A DNA stretch of 64,000 bases, taken from the NCBI GenBank assembly GCA_023429995.1, contig JAEZCE010000017.1, forward strand, positions 1 to 64,000, written 5' to 3'. The position numbers and the translations under genes were made by a program. Source of the DNA: Bacillota bacterium (GTDB lineage Bacteria > Bacillota > UBA4882 > UBA8346). Shown one piece after another: positions 53,316 to 61,572 of this stretch. The first letter of the stretch is position 1, and every line of letters starts with the position of its first letter. Under the pieces are notes generated by a model that did not search any database, was not told the origin of the DNA, and worked only from the letters and a program-made list of their open reading frames with translations.

Positions 53316-54826
53316 CCCCACAGGAATTGAAAAACAGCATTCTGCAGCTGGCTATTCAAGGCAAGCTGGTCGAGCAGCGCTTGGAGGAAGGTACCGGCGA
53401 GAAACTGTATCAACGGATTCAGGCTGAGAAGCAGAAACTCATCAAAAACGGAACGATCAAAAAAGAAAAACCTCTACTGGAAGTTACAGAGGACGAAAAG
53501 CCGTTTGAGATTCCTGAGAGCTGGGTATGGGCAAAGGTGGGCGCTTTATTTGCAATAGAAAGAGGTTCTTCACCTCGACCAATACAAGCATACCTTACAA
53601 CATCCGAAGACGGCGTGAATTGGATTAAAATTGGAGACTCAGACGCCGGGGCGAAATATATAACATCAACAAGCGAAAAAATCTCACAAGAAGGCGCAAA
53701 AAAGAGTCGTCTGGTGAATGTTGGCGACTTTATCATATCTAACTCAATGAGTTTTGGACGTCCATACATAATGGCAATAAACGGATATGTTCATGATGGT
53801 TGGAATATCATCCATATAATAAAACTCAAGAATGAGGCAGATTTTAATAAAGACTATCTGTATTATGTGTTAAGCTCAAATCTACTTGTTGAACAGATGA
53901 AGGATAAAGCTGCTGGCGGAGTTGTTAAGAATATCCGATCAGACAGTCTAAGAGAGTTAATCATTCCACTCCCACCCCATGCCGAGCAAAAGCGCATCGT
54001 TGCCAAAATCGAAGAACTGCTGCCGTACATCGACCGCTATGAAAAGGCGTGGAGCAAGCTGGAAGACTTCAACAAGCGTTTCCCGACCGATATGCAGAAA
54101 TCCATACTGCAGACGGCAATTCAAGGAAAGTTGATCGAGCAATGCCCGGAGGAAGGTACCGGCGAGGAGCTGTATCAGCAGATTCAGGCTGAGAAACAAA
54201 GGCTTATCAAAGCCGGAACTATCAAAAAAGAAAAACCTCTGCAGGAAATTACTGAGGATGAAAAGCCGTTTGATATTCCAGAGAGTTGGAAATGGGTGCG
54301 ATTGAGTAGTATTTGCAAATCCATTGCTGATGGTGATCATCAGGCACCACCACAGGTTCCAAGCGGTGTTCCATTTCTCGTTATATCCAACCTTTCATCG
54401 GGTGTAATTGATTTTTCTAATACACGACACGTCCCGCAAGAATACTTTGACAACCTATCGTCTGAAAGAGTTGCTGAAAACGGGGATTTGATTTTCACGG
54501 TAACAGGCTCCTATGGAATCCCGGTCAAAGTCGATTGTGATGTTCGTTTTTGTTTCCAACGGCATATGGCTTTGTTGAAAACGCTGATTTATAATGAATA
54601 CTTATTCTATCTGCTAAAAAGTCCCGTTGTGAAGGAACAGTGCGATAAAGTTGCAACCGGTACGGCGCAGAAAACAGTTGGTCTTGATTCTTTAAGAAAC
54701 ATTATCGTACCCCTCCCACCCCTTGACGAACAAAAGCGTATTGTTGATAAACTGGAAGAAATCCTGCCTTTGTGCGAGAATCTTTTTGATAATAAAAACC
54801 CAAAAAAGTTCATCAATATTTCGTGA
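53312..54826 (+). CDS. hsdS: type I specificity subunit S with duplicated conserved regions
   Basis: A 504-residue two-half specificity protein. Each half begins with a near-identical conserved region (QKSILQTAIQGKLIEQ / KNSILQLAIQGKLVEQ, TGE(K/E)LYQ, then KKEKPL...DEKPF.IPESW) followed by a distinct target-recognition domain and LPPHAEQKRIV / LPPLDEQKRIV. The target is bipartite but cannot be read from sequence. The repeated regions (53330-53524 and 54095-54289) could recombine. The stop codon touches the 16-base repeat near the right end of island A. Confidence 0.94.
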   Translation: MTPQELKNSILQLAIQGKLVEQRLEEGTGEKLYQRIQAEKQKLIKNGTIKKEKPLLEVTEDEKPFEIPESWVWAKVGALFAIERGSSPRPIQAYLTTSEDGVNWIKIGDSDAGAKYITSTSEKISQEGAKKSRLVNVGDFIISNSMSFGRPYIMAINGYVHDGWNIIHIIKLKNEADFNKDYLYYVLSSNLLVEQMKDKAAGGVVKNIRSDSLRELIIPLPPHAEQKRIVAKIEELLPYIDRYEKAWSKLEDFNKRFPTDMQKSILQTAIQGKLIEQCPEEGTGEELYQQIQAEKQRLIKAGTIKKEKPLQEITEDEKPFDIPESWKWVRLSSICKSIADGDHQAPPQVPSGVPFLVISNLSSGVIDFSNTRHVPQEYFDNLSSERVAENGDLIFTVTGSYGIPVKVDCDVRFCFQRHMALLKTLIYNEYLFYLLKSPVVKEQCDKVATGTAQKTVGLDSLRNIIVPLPPLDEQKRIVDKLEEILPLCENLFDNKNPKKFINIS

Positions 54827-54840
54827 CAATTTCACGACAA
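54825..54840 (+). repeat. possible integrase arm-type site, right end
   Basis: Exact second copy of the 16-base GACAATTTCACGACAA found at 39888-39903, in the same orientation. It overlaps the hsdS stop codon. The 54841-54955 stretch up to the att site is AT-rich and holds nothing else I can support. Confidence 0.5.
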
Positions 54841-54955
54841 CGGGATTGAAGTTATATAGAGTTTATCGAAGTCAAATATCGTTCGTATATTAAATAAAAC
54901 CAGCTAAATCAACTAATTTAAATTAAGAAAATCTACCTGAAATTTGATATTCATC

Positions 54956-55004
54956 AATGGCATTCAAGAGGTCAAGGGTTCGATTCCCTTCAGGTCCACC
55001 AAAT
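54956..55004 (+). repeat. second 49-bp att copy (attR of island A / attL of island B)
   Basis: Identical over 49 bases to the tRNA-Ala 3' end at 39790-39838. No 5' half of a tRNA precedes it, so it is not a functional tRNA. It separates the two islands. Confidence 0.93.
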
Positions 55005-55014
55005 TAAACAAATC

Positions 55015-55042
55015 AAAACTCGCTAAGAAGCGGGTTTTTTTG
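55015..55042 (+). terminator. hairpin after the second att copy
   Basis: AACTCGCT/AGCGGGTT stem with a seven-T tail, 10 bases after the att copy: the same arrangement as at 39845 and 59237, suggesting this is the former tRNA terminator carried with the att region. Confidence 0.75.
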
Positions 55043-55475
55043 TTTGATTTGGAAGTTTAAAGAGGGAAGTTGCGCATACACGCGCGGTGAAGTTTGAAAT
55101 AGATGAACGGGTATGGTTATAAATTTAAAATGCTTGAATAAATATAAAACATATGGAGGGAGCAGGAAACATTAGTTTGCCAAGGCCATTGTCAGCAAGG
55201 AATTAAAAGACTAAAACAAGAATCCTTGCCGTCTTCAATCAACCATTTTATATGATATTGCAGTGGCTTTTGAGTCATTGAAATAAAAAACGGGATAGTT
55301 GACTGAATAAATCAGAGGCTATTTTTAATTCGCTTTCGCGGGTTGAAAATAGCCTTTTTTATAATATAGAAATAAATCTAAAAAAGAGGAGTACAGAGGG
55401 GCTTTCAAATTAAATTTTGAAAAGAAAAAGAATCACTTCTTCGCACATAAAAAAGATATTGATGGAGGAATTGAG
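55043..55475. other. leader region of the nitrogenase-like genes with a terminator hairpin
   Basis: No intact gene. A short coding-like fragment occurs around 55177-55216 but ends at once. A hairpin AGGCTATTTT/AAAATAGCCT with a T-tail lies at about 55315-55362, roughly 115 bases before the NifD-like start. It could end a lost upstream gene or act as an attenuator for the downstream pair. The start has a GGAGGAATTG site. Confidence 0.5.
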
Positions 55476-56999
55476 ATGAGCAAAATCAATTTGGCGCCTA
55501 CTACTGTGGAAAGCCGTGAACAGCGTTTGGGCACGATCATTGCTTGGGAGGGCAAGGCTTCAACATTGGTAGCAGAATCAGGCTATTCTGCACACCGTTG
55601 CAATGGTAAAAAAGGTGAAGGCTGCGAACTTTGTGAAATCAAAGGACCCTTTACGCAAGGTTCCGTCTGCAGCGAACAAATGGTGGAATGTCAGGCCGGA
55701 AACGTGAGAGATGCCGTATTAATTCAGCATTCTCCAATAGGTTGTGCTGTGAGTCAAACAATTTATAATTCAATTTACCGTAATGGCCTTGCAATAAGAG
55801 GCCTTCCTGTAGAAAATCTCAGAATCGTTTCGACAAACTTAAAGGAAGGGGACATGGTTTTCGGCGGAGTTGAAAAGCTTGCCCAGACTATACGTGATGT
55901 ATGGGAGAGATATAAACCGAATACGATTTTTATAGGGACAGCATGTGCTACAGGCATTATTGGAGATGATGTTGACAGTGTTGCCGGCGAGTATTCGAAA
56001 AAGTTTGGAATTCCTGTTGTTCCGCTTCATTGCGAAGGGTTCCGTTCTAAACATTGGAGTACAGGATTTGACACGACCCAACACGGTATTTTAAGGGATA
56101 TTGTAAGAAAAAATCCTAAGAAACAGGAGGATTTGGTGAATGTAATCAATCTCTGGGGTTCTGATGTATTTACACCGATGCTGAAGGAACTTAATTTGCG
56201 TGTAAATTATGTTATCGATATGGCAACGGTTGAAGATTTGGCACAAATGTCAGAGGCTGTCGTTACGGTTGGTTTTTGCAATACCCTTTCTTCTTATTTG
56301 GCACAAGGTTTGGAACAAAATTTTGGCGTTCCCGAATTGAAAGCTCCTCAGCCTTATGGTTTCGCCGGAACGGATGCCTGGCTCAGAGGTCTTGCAAAAA
56401 TCACCCATCGGGAAGAGCTTTGCGAGATATATATAAAAAGAGAGCGTGAGCGCGTTACGCCTAAAGTTGAAGCGTTAAGAAAAAAACTAAAAAGCATCAA
56501 GGGATATGTTGCTACAGGCTCTGCTTATTCACATGGCCTGATTGCTGTTTTAAGAGAGCTTGGCATTGAAGTGAACGGTTCATTGGTATTTCATCATGAT
56601 CCTATTTACGACAGTGAAGACCCGATACAAGATTCATTGGCTTTCCTTGTTCATAATTACGGTGATGTGGCAAATTTTAGCGTCAGCAACAGACAGGCGC
56701 ATCAGCTTTATGCTTTACTTAGAAAGTCGAAACCGGACTTTCTATTAATAAGGCACAATGGTCTGGCGCCTCTTGCATCCCGTCTCGGTATTCCCGCTGC
56801 TCCCCTTGGCGATGAGCATATTGCAATAGGTTATGAAGGCATAGTAAACCTGGGTAAAGCAGTATTATCGATTCTGCAAAGAAAGAGGTTTCATGAGGAT
56901 TTGGCACAGCATATTAAGCTGCCCTATACCAAATGGTGGCTAAGCCAAGCGGATCCTTATATTCTTGCCAGAAAACCAGATATTATATATCAGGATTAA
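55476..56999 (+). CDS. NifD-like nitrogenase component 1 superfamily protein
   Basis: A 507-residue oxidoreductase subunit. Three Cys match the P-cluster ligands of NifD: Cys65 (GSVCSEQ), Cys90 (SPIGCAVSQ) and Cys157 (TACATGIIGDD). A Cys in VGFCNTLSS aligns with the FeMo-cofactor ligand Cys275, but the region aligning with cofactor ligand His442 (AIGYEGIVNLG) appears to lack the His. An extra Cys cluster (Cys42, 50, 53) precedes the first ligand. It therefore looks like a nitrogenase-like reductase of another substrate, not a N2-fixing MoFe protein. No nifH, nifB or nifEN is in the window. Confidence 0.85.
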   Translation: MSKINLAPTTVESREQRLGTIIAWEGKASTLVAESGYSAHRCNGKKGEGCELCEIKGPFTQGSVCSEQMVECQAGNVRDAVLIQHSPIGCAVSQTIYNSIYRNGLAIRGLPVENLRIVSTNLKEGDMVFGGVEKLAQTIRDVWERYKPNTIFIGTACATGIIGDDVDSVAGEYSKKFGIPVVPLHCEGFRSKHWSTGFDTTQHGILRDIVRKNPKKQEDLVNVINLWGSDVFTPMLKELNLRVNYVIDMATVEDLAQMSEAVVTVGFCNTLSSYLAQGLEQNFGVPELKAPQPYGFAGTDAWLRGLAKITHREELCEIYIKRERERVTPKVEALRKKLKSIKGYVATGSAYSHGLIAVLRELGIEVNGSLVFHHDPIYDSEDPIQDSLAFLVHNYGDVANFSVSNRQAHQLYALLRKSKPDFLLIRHNGLAPLASRLGIPAAPLGDEHIAIGYEGIVNLGKAVLSILQRKRFHEDLAQHIKLPYTKWWLSQADPYILARKPDIIYQD

Positions 57000-57018
57000 T
57001 CATGGAGGTTCGATAAAT

Positions 57019-58374
57019 ATGTCGCATGTTGAAATTTCATATGAAGATCAGAAAACCAATTCGATCAGCAGACCGCGGTATGGCTGTTCTATCGGTGCTA
57101 TGTATTCTGCAAGCGCAATTCCCGGAGTAGTTCCTATTACCCATTGCGGACCGGGTTGTTCTGATAAGCAATATACCAATCTTGCTTTTTATAACGGCTT
57201 TCAAGGGGGCGGCTACGGCGGCGGAGCTGTTCCGCCCAGCGTTAATGCTTCTGAAAAAGAAGTGGTATTTGGCGGTAATGAACGGCTGGAAGAATTGATA
57301 CAGTCCTCGATAAAGGTGATTGATGCGGATTTGTTTGTAGTGCTTACGGGTTGCATCGCTGATCTGGTTGGAGATGATGTACCGTCAGTTGTAACAAAAT
57401 TTCAAGAAAAAGGTATTCCGATTGTCTATGCCGAAACAGGCGGATTTAAAGGAAATAATTATACAGGCCATGAATTGGTAACCAAGGCGATTATTGACCA
57501 ATATGTGGGCGATTACAATGGAGAAAAGGAATGGAGTATGGTGAATGTTTGGTCTGAACTTCCCTACCAAAATCCATTTTGGAGAGGTGATCTTTCTGAA
57601 ATGAAACGTGTTCTCGAAGGAATCGGCTTAAAGGTTAATATTTTATTTGGCCATGACTCAGAAGGCGTCAAAGAATGGAAAGAAATCCCCAAAGCGCAGT
57701 TTAACCTGGTCATTTCTACTTGGCTTGGGCTTCAGACGGCAGAGCATCTTCAAAAAAAATATAATCAGCCGTTTTTACATGTACCGGCAATCCCTATAGG
57801 AGCAAAAGCGACTTCTGAGTTTTTGCGAAAGGTAACGGATTTTGCGGGACTGGATTTGAAAAAAACAGGGAAGTTCATTCGAAAAGAAGAGAAACTTTAT
57901 TATAAATATTTGGAAGATTTTTCGGACTTTTTTGCTGAGTATTGGTGGGGTGTTCCATCAAAGTTTGCTGTTTTAGGTGAAAGCAGCTATAATCTTGCCC
58001 TTACAAAATTTCTTGTGAACCAGCTTGGGTTAATTCCGGTCAGACAAATTATAACTGAAAATCCTCCCGAAGAGTATAAAGATAGCATTAGAAAAGAATT
58101 TGCCAATATTGCAGCGGATGTCAGTGTTATTCCTATTTTTTTGGAAGATGGTTATCTGGTTGAACAAGCCCTTATTCATTCTGAGGAAAAACCGGCTATT
58201 ATTTTAGGCACAAGTTGGGATAGAGATGCCGCAAAACAGTTAGGTGGAAATATTGTTGAAATTGGCTTTCCTGCCTCCTATGAAGTCATTTTATCAAGAG
58301 CTAATGTTGGGTATAAAGGCGCCTTGTCCTTGCTTGAAAAAATATTTACGATTGCGATTAGCGTAAGTGCTTAA
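57019..58374 (+). CDS. NifK-like nitrogenase component 1 superfamily protein
   Basis: A 451-residue partner subunit. Cys23 (RYGCSIG), Cys47 (CGPGCSDK) and Cys112 (LTGCIADLVGDD) correspond to the three P-cluster Cys of NifK. It lacks the long N-terminal extension of NifK. An unusual Gly-rich loop (FQGGGYGGGAVPPS, about 61-74) follows the second ligand. ATG 57019 follows GGAGG and lies 19 bases after the first gene. With it, the protein should form an alpha2beta2 or similar complex accepting electrons from a NifH-like protein encoded elsewhere. Confidence 0.85.
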   Translation: MSHVEISYEDQKTNSISRPRYGCSIGAMYSASAIPGVVPITHCGPGCSDKQYTNLAFYNGFQGGGYGGGAVPPSVNASEKEVVFGGNERLEELIQSSIKVIDADLFVVLTGCIADLVGDDVPSVVTKFQEKGIPIVYAETGGFKGNNYTGHELVTKAIIDQYVGDYNGEKEWSMVNVWSELPYQNPFWRGDLSEMKRVLEGIGLKVNILFGHDSEGVKEWKEIPKAQFNLVISTWLGLQTAEHLQKKYNQPFLHVPAIPIGAKATSEFLRKVTDFAGLDLKKTGKFIRKEEKLYYKYLEDFSDFFAEYWWGVPSKFAVLGESSYNLALTKFLVNQLGLIPVRQIITENPPEEYKDSIRKEFANIAADVSVIPIFLEDGYLVEQALIHSEEKPAIILGTSWDRDAAKQLGGNIVEIGFPASYEVILSRANVGYKGALSLLEKIFTIAISVSA

Positions 58375-58388
58375 AAATAATTTTTTTA

Positions 58389-58816
58389 ACCCTACCTTAG
58401 CAAAAGAATTGCTACCTGAATTTGGGTTGGAATTTGTCAATGCCGATGAATTGCCGCGGAACTAAATCCCGGTGATGTTGACAAAGTTAAGATCGCCGCC
58501 GGGAAAAAGGTCTTTATGAAGATTGATGATTCAGTCGCTCAAGGTAAATCATTCGCGATTGAAACTACCCTTTCCGGGCAATATCTGATTCGGTTAATAA
58601 GCGAGTTGAAAGAAAAAGGCTATCTCATCACGCTTATTTATGTATTTTTGGATAACCCGGAGATTGCTATTGATCGTATTAAAACAAGAGTTCGCAAAGG
58701 CGGGCATTTTGTACCGGCTCAGGATGTCCGAAGGCGTTTTTACCGGGGAGGCCGAGAAGCTGACGATCATTGATGAAACCTTGTTTGGACTTTTCAAGGG
58801 AGGCCTTGAAGATTGA
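58389..58816 (+). pseudogene. zeta-toxin-like kinase, truncated and frameshifted
   Basis: The sequence resumes a zeta-type P-loop kinase immediately after where the P-loop should be: TLAKELLPEFGLEFVNADE. A frameshift near 58450 leads into LNPGDVDKVKIAAGKK, SFAIETTLSG, IYVFLDNPEIAIDRI and RVRKGGHFVP.DVRRRF. About 25 residues are then missing before GEAEKLTIIDETLFG. The Gly-Lys-Ser/Thr loop is absent, so it is inactive. The loss lies within 15 bases of the end of the NifK-like gene, placing a DNA junction there. Confidence 0.75.
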
Positions 58817-59066
58817 CTTTGGAAGCATATGAAAGATTGTTGAAAATAACCAGGATTGGCAACCGGCGGTGCGCAAAGCCCAAGGGGAAAACCGGAGAAA
58901 AGGGATTCCGAACGTTTATGACCGGAATGGCAAGCCATATTATGAATTGCCGACGGGACGATCACTACTGTATCTCCGTTTACTCAGGAGGAAAATGATC
59001 GGTTCCGGTAAAGTCGATTCGGATCGGCATCTGTCAAAAAAATTTATTGCAATGTTACTGCAATAG
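58813..59066 (+). pseudogene. small companion gene of the zeta-like kinase, frameshifted
   Basis: A TTG overlapping the kinase stop (TTGA) starts TLEAYERLLK; a one-base loss near 58848 then shifts the frame, which continues DWQPAVRKAQGENRRKGIPNVY, NGKPYYELP and a basic tail ending at 59066. The recovered sequence resembles small proteins often encoded beside such kinases; whether it is the antitoxin is uncertain. The 59067-59176 stretch is non-coding. Confidence 0.55.
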
Positions 59067-59176
59067 GATTCAAAAAAAGCCGAAAAAAAGAGATAAGATA
59101 AAACATCGCTTTGAGTAAAAGCAGTAATGATAATAGGTTGAGACCAGCGGATATAAGCTGAAACAGTAATTTTTCA

Positions 59177-59225
59177 AATGGCATTCAAGAGGTAAAGGAT
59201 TCGATTCCCCTCAGGTCCACCCAAT
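59177..59225 (+). repeat. third, diverged att copy
   Basis: Matches the other two copies at 45 of 49 positions, with substitutions in the T-arm and just after the CCA. It marks the right end of the accessory region. Divergence suggests an older event, or the original chromosomal 3' end from before the first insertion. Confidence 0.85.
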
Positions 59226-59236
59226 GAAACAATCAG

Positions 59237-59280
59237 CGGGATTTTGGTAAAGGTAAAATTTGACTGAAAAATCCCGTTTT
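59237..59280 (+). terminator. terminator after the third att copy
   Basis: CGGGATTTT/AAAATCCCG stem and a short T-run, 12 bases after the att copy; probably the original tRNA-Ala terminator. Confidence 0.75.
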
Positions 59281-59319
59281 CATGTTTATGGAATCAAGAA
59301 GATGCGCAAAATTAAGGAA

Positions 59320-59356
59320 GAGAGAGGAGTGAATTAACCCCTCGCTCTTTTTTGTT
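59320..59356 (+). terminator. second terminator-like hairpin
   Basis: GAGAGAGGAG pairs with a CCCCTCGCTC segment across a short loop, followed by a six-T tail. Confidence 0.65.
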
Positions 59357-60052
59357 AAAAATAATTTTTGATTATATTGTAATGATTTAAATCAATTTCC
59401 ATTCCAAAATCTTTTTTTAATAAAAGATGAATTCCGGCTTCAAAAATGTTTTTTTACCTCCCTTTTTATCATTTCAACTTTCACAGTATCAATTCAGTAA
59501 ATAAAGTTTGATATCATTAGGTTAACCGGCAAATCAATTATGGAGTTGACGCTTATAATGAATTTGTTGGACATTATCAGTATGCAGGGGCCATGCTCAT
59601 TAAATTCTCATGATTCATAACGGTTTTTTAATCCTGTTCATCCTGTTTAAGTCCTTTTATTTAGGCCTAAGTTCATAGCTTACGTAGACAGGATTTACAC
59701 GATTTACGGGATTATTGGAAACTTTGCACTCCGGCCGTTAATTTGAGTGTTTTATTTTTTCAGCCCATTGATCAACTTTTGTTTATATTCGCTGAAATGT
59801 TAATGAATTAACTGTTTTTTTGGATTTTTAAGGTGCGAAAGTTGAGTTATCATCTTTTATAAGAAATTATTTGGATAATATTTATGGTAACTAAGAACTC
59901 AATTTTACTGTGAGGATTGTTTTAAGTTTTGTAGGAATCGCTAGTTTTATGTTGAATTAATTACAATTACGTGTTGATAGAGCATATAATCCTCATTTCA
60001 TTGGAAGAAAGACTGATCCGGCTATCAGATGCCGGTTGCCCCGGGAGAAACG
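59357..60052. other. gene-free region with dispersed repeats
   Basis: No gene seen. AATCCTGTTCATCCTGT (59627-59645) and an inverted relative (59687-59723, ACAGGATTTACACGATTTAC) belong to the same dispersed family as 7098-7130. The rest is AT-rich. A promoter for the following operon is likely in the last 150 bases, but I cannot fix one. Confidence 0.45.
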
Positions 60053-60568
60053 ATGAACAAAACCAAACGACAGGCTGTCCTGATCATTTTAGTCTGCAAT
60101 GCGATTGTCATTTCCTTTCTGGAAGCCTTGGCGCCGCTACCGATTCCAGTCCCTGGAGTCAAACTGGGCCTGGCCAATATCTTGACCATGCTCGCCATTG
60201 CTTTTCTGGATCTGAAAAGCGCCATCATTGTTGTGGTATTGCGTTCCGTTGCGGTCACATTTTTGAGCAAAGGTTTGTTTGCGTTGGTATTCGGGCTGAC
60301 CGGCGGGTTGTTAAGCGCTGTTTTGATGTGGTTTCTCTATAAAAAGCTGCCGGATGTTTTTAGTATCAAGGGAATCAGCATTGCCGGGGCCATTATTCAT
60401 AATATCGGGCAGATGGCGGTTGCCTCCTGGCTGCTTCATGAAGCGCTAATCCTTTATTATCTGCCGGTGTTGGCGATTGCGGCGGTGATTACCGGTTTTT
60501 TCACCGGCAGTATCTGCGAGATGGTCATCGGCGAGCTAAAAAAGAGGGGCTTTTTAGAAGGATTGTAA
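60053..60568 (+). CDS. eetB: EetB-like / Gx transporter family membrane protein
   Basis: A 171-residue membrane protein of the Hpre_diP_synt_I/Gx family, with about five segments and the signature LPIPVPGVKLGLANILTM. The old name, heptaprenyl diphosphate synthase component I, is misleading: in Listeria the homologue EetB is part of the extracellular electron transfer locus. ATG 60053 has a GGGAG site; an in-frame ATG at 60029 has none. The next three genes match partners of that locus. Confidence 0.85.
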   Translation: MNKTKRQAVLIILVCNAIVISFLEALAPLPIPVPGVKLGLANILTMLAIAFLDLKSAIIVVVLRSVAVTFLSKGLFALVFGLTGGLLSAVLMWFLYKKLPDVFSIKGISIAGAIIHNIGQMAVASWLLHEALILYYLPVLAIAAVITGFFTGSICEMVIGELKKRGFLEGL

Positions 60569-60589
60569 CCTTTAGGTATTAAAAGAGGT

Positions 60590-61369
60590 GTGTCTTTTAT
60601 CGAAAACATTGAGCCCAAAGAAAATAAGAACGTAAGCGAAATGGACCCGGGTGTCAAAGGGATACTGGTCATCCTATTAGCATTCATCCTGTTTTGGAGT
60701 AAAATGCCGCTCAGTTTGGCGGTTATTTTGCTATATATCCTCCTGGTAACCGTTTTTTCAGGACTTTCTTTCCGGATTCTTTTCCGTAATCTGCTTTATT
60801 TATCCATTGCCTTGCTTGTCCCCTATCTGTTCGGATTAATCTTTTCCATCTGCGGCGCGCTGTTTACTCCAGGCGGCTTTTCGTTTGGGAGTATTGATTT
60901 TCCGGCGGTTGCCCTGAAATTTGGCCGTTTGATTTTATTGGGGCATATCGCTGGAATCTATATGTATACCACACCTTTTGGACGGATCGCCGGAATGCTG
61001 AACCGGTTGCTTGCGCCGTTACAAAGGTGCGGGGCACCGGTGCGAGACTTCTTAAAGATTTTGATCTGCATCCGGACGGAACTTCCGGGCGCCATCAAGC
61101 GCGGCCGCGACACAGTCGCCCGGTGGCGCGACCCGGACGGAACGGTAAAACGACGGAGCCTGAAGAATGTGATTGAAGGGATGGCCAATATTATTGTTTC
61201 GCAAATTCTGCAATCATTTCAAGAGATTGAACGGATTCAAAAATTGATTGATGAAACAGATTGCGCGGATTTGGATGCTTTCCGGTTTAAAGTATCCCAA
61301 TCCGATAGGATCGCCATCATCAGTCTGCTCCTCCTTGGCGGGGCGGTTTTATGGATGGAACGAAGTTGA
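60590..61369 (+). CDS. fmnA: EcfT-like transmembrane protein (FmnA-like)
   Basis: A 259-residue protein with several N-terminal membrane segments and a long cytoplasmic helical region, as in the CbiQ/EcfT family that couples ECF ATPases to transport. In the Listeria locus the EcfT-like FmnA is needed to supply flavin to the outside for FMN-ylation of surface proteins. The family's Ala-Arg-Gly motifs are poorly preserved. The GTG at 60590 lies very close behind an AGAGG site, so the true start is not certain. It lies 21 bases after eetB. Confidence 0.7.
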   Translation: MSFIENIEPKENKNVSEMDPGVKGILVILLAFILFWSKMPLSLAVILLYILLVTVFSGLSFRILFRNLLYLSIALLVPYLFGLIFSICGALFTPGGFSFGSIDFPAVALKFGRLILLGHIAGIYMYTTPFGRIAGMLNRLLAPLQRCGAPVRDFLKILICIRTELPGAIKRGRDTVARWRDPDGTVKRRSLKNVIEGMANIIVSQILQSFQEIERIQKLIDETDCADLDAFRFKVSQSDRIAIISLLLLGGAVLWMERS

Positions 61370-61572
61370 GCGATAGAGTATATCCATAAAAATAATCTTG
61401 GGAATATCATCCAAGGATCACGGAGCTTTTATGTATCAATCAGCATTCCATTGACTTAAATAGGGGTCCATATTATAATAAAATTGTGATATTTTTCACG
61501 AATAATGCGCTGCTCTCAGTGGCAAAACGGCGGTTTTTCGATACTAAAGTTTCGAAAGGAATGATCAGAAAA

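Larger units (their letters stand above)
39839..55004. mobile_element. island A: 15.2-kb integrative element at tRNA-Ala
   Basis: The element is bounded by exact 49-bp direct repeats and carries a tyrosine integrase, two excisionase-like proteins, a serine recombinase and a TerS-like protein, but no capsid, tail, portal or conjugation genes. Cargo comprises a RuBisCO-like/TM/GNAT/ASCH operon at the left end and a type I restriction-modification system at the right end. The left 9 kb is visibly AT-rich, while the restriction genes are nearer the host composition, so it is a mosaic. A phage satellite or degraded prophage carrying defence-type cargo is the best reading. Confidence 0.85.
55005..59225. 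mobile_element. island B: 4.2-kb att-bounded remnant with nitrogenase-like genes
   Basis: Bounded by the exact att copy at 54956 and a 45/49 copy at 59177. It has no recombinase of its own. It carries a NifD/NifK-like gene pair and a decayed zeta-toxin-like gene with a small companion. It may have entered with the same or a related integrase and then lost its own, or it may be the old distal part of one larger element. Confidence 0.7.

Noticed and set aside
54956..55004. Second and third tRNA-Ala genes
   Set aside because: Only the 3' part is present at 54956 and 59177; the acceptor and D-arm 5' halves are missing.
55476..58374. Genuine nitrogen-fixing MoFe nitrogenase
   Set aside because: The cofactor His ligand region is not conserved by eye, the NifK-type N-terminus is absent and no nifH, nifB or nifEN is present.
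60053..60568. Heptaprenyl diphosphate synthase component I as an enzyme subunit
   Set aside because: The protein is polytopic and of the Gx/EetB family; the name is historical and context favours the electron transfer locus.
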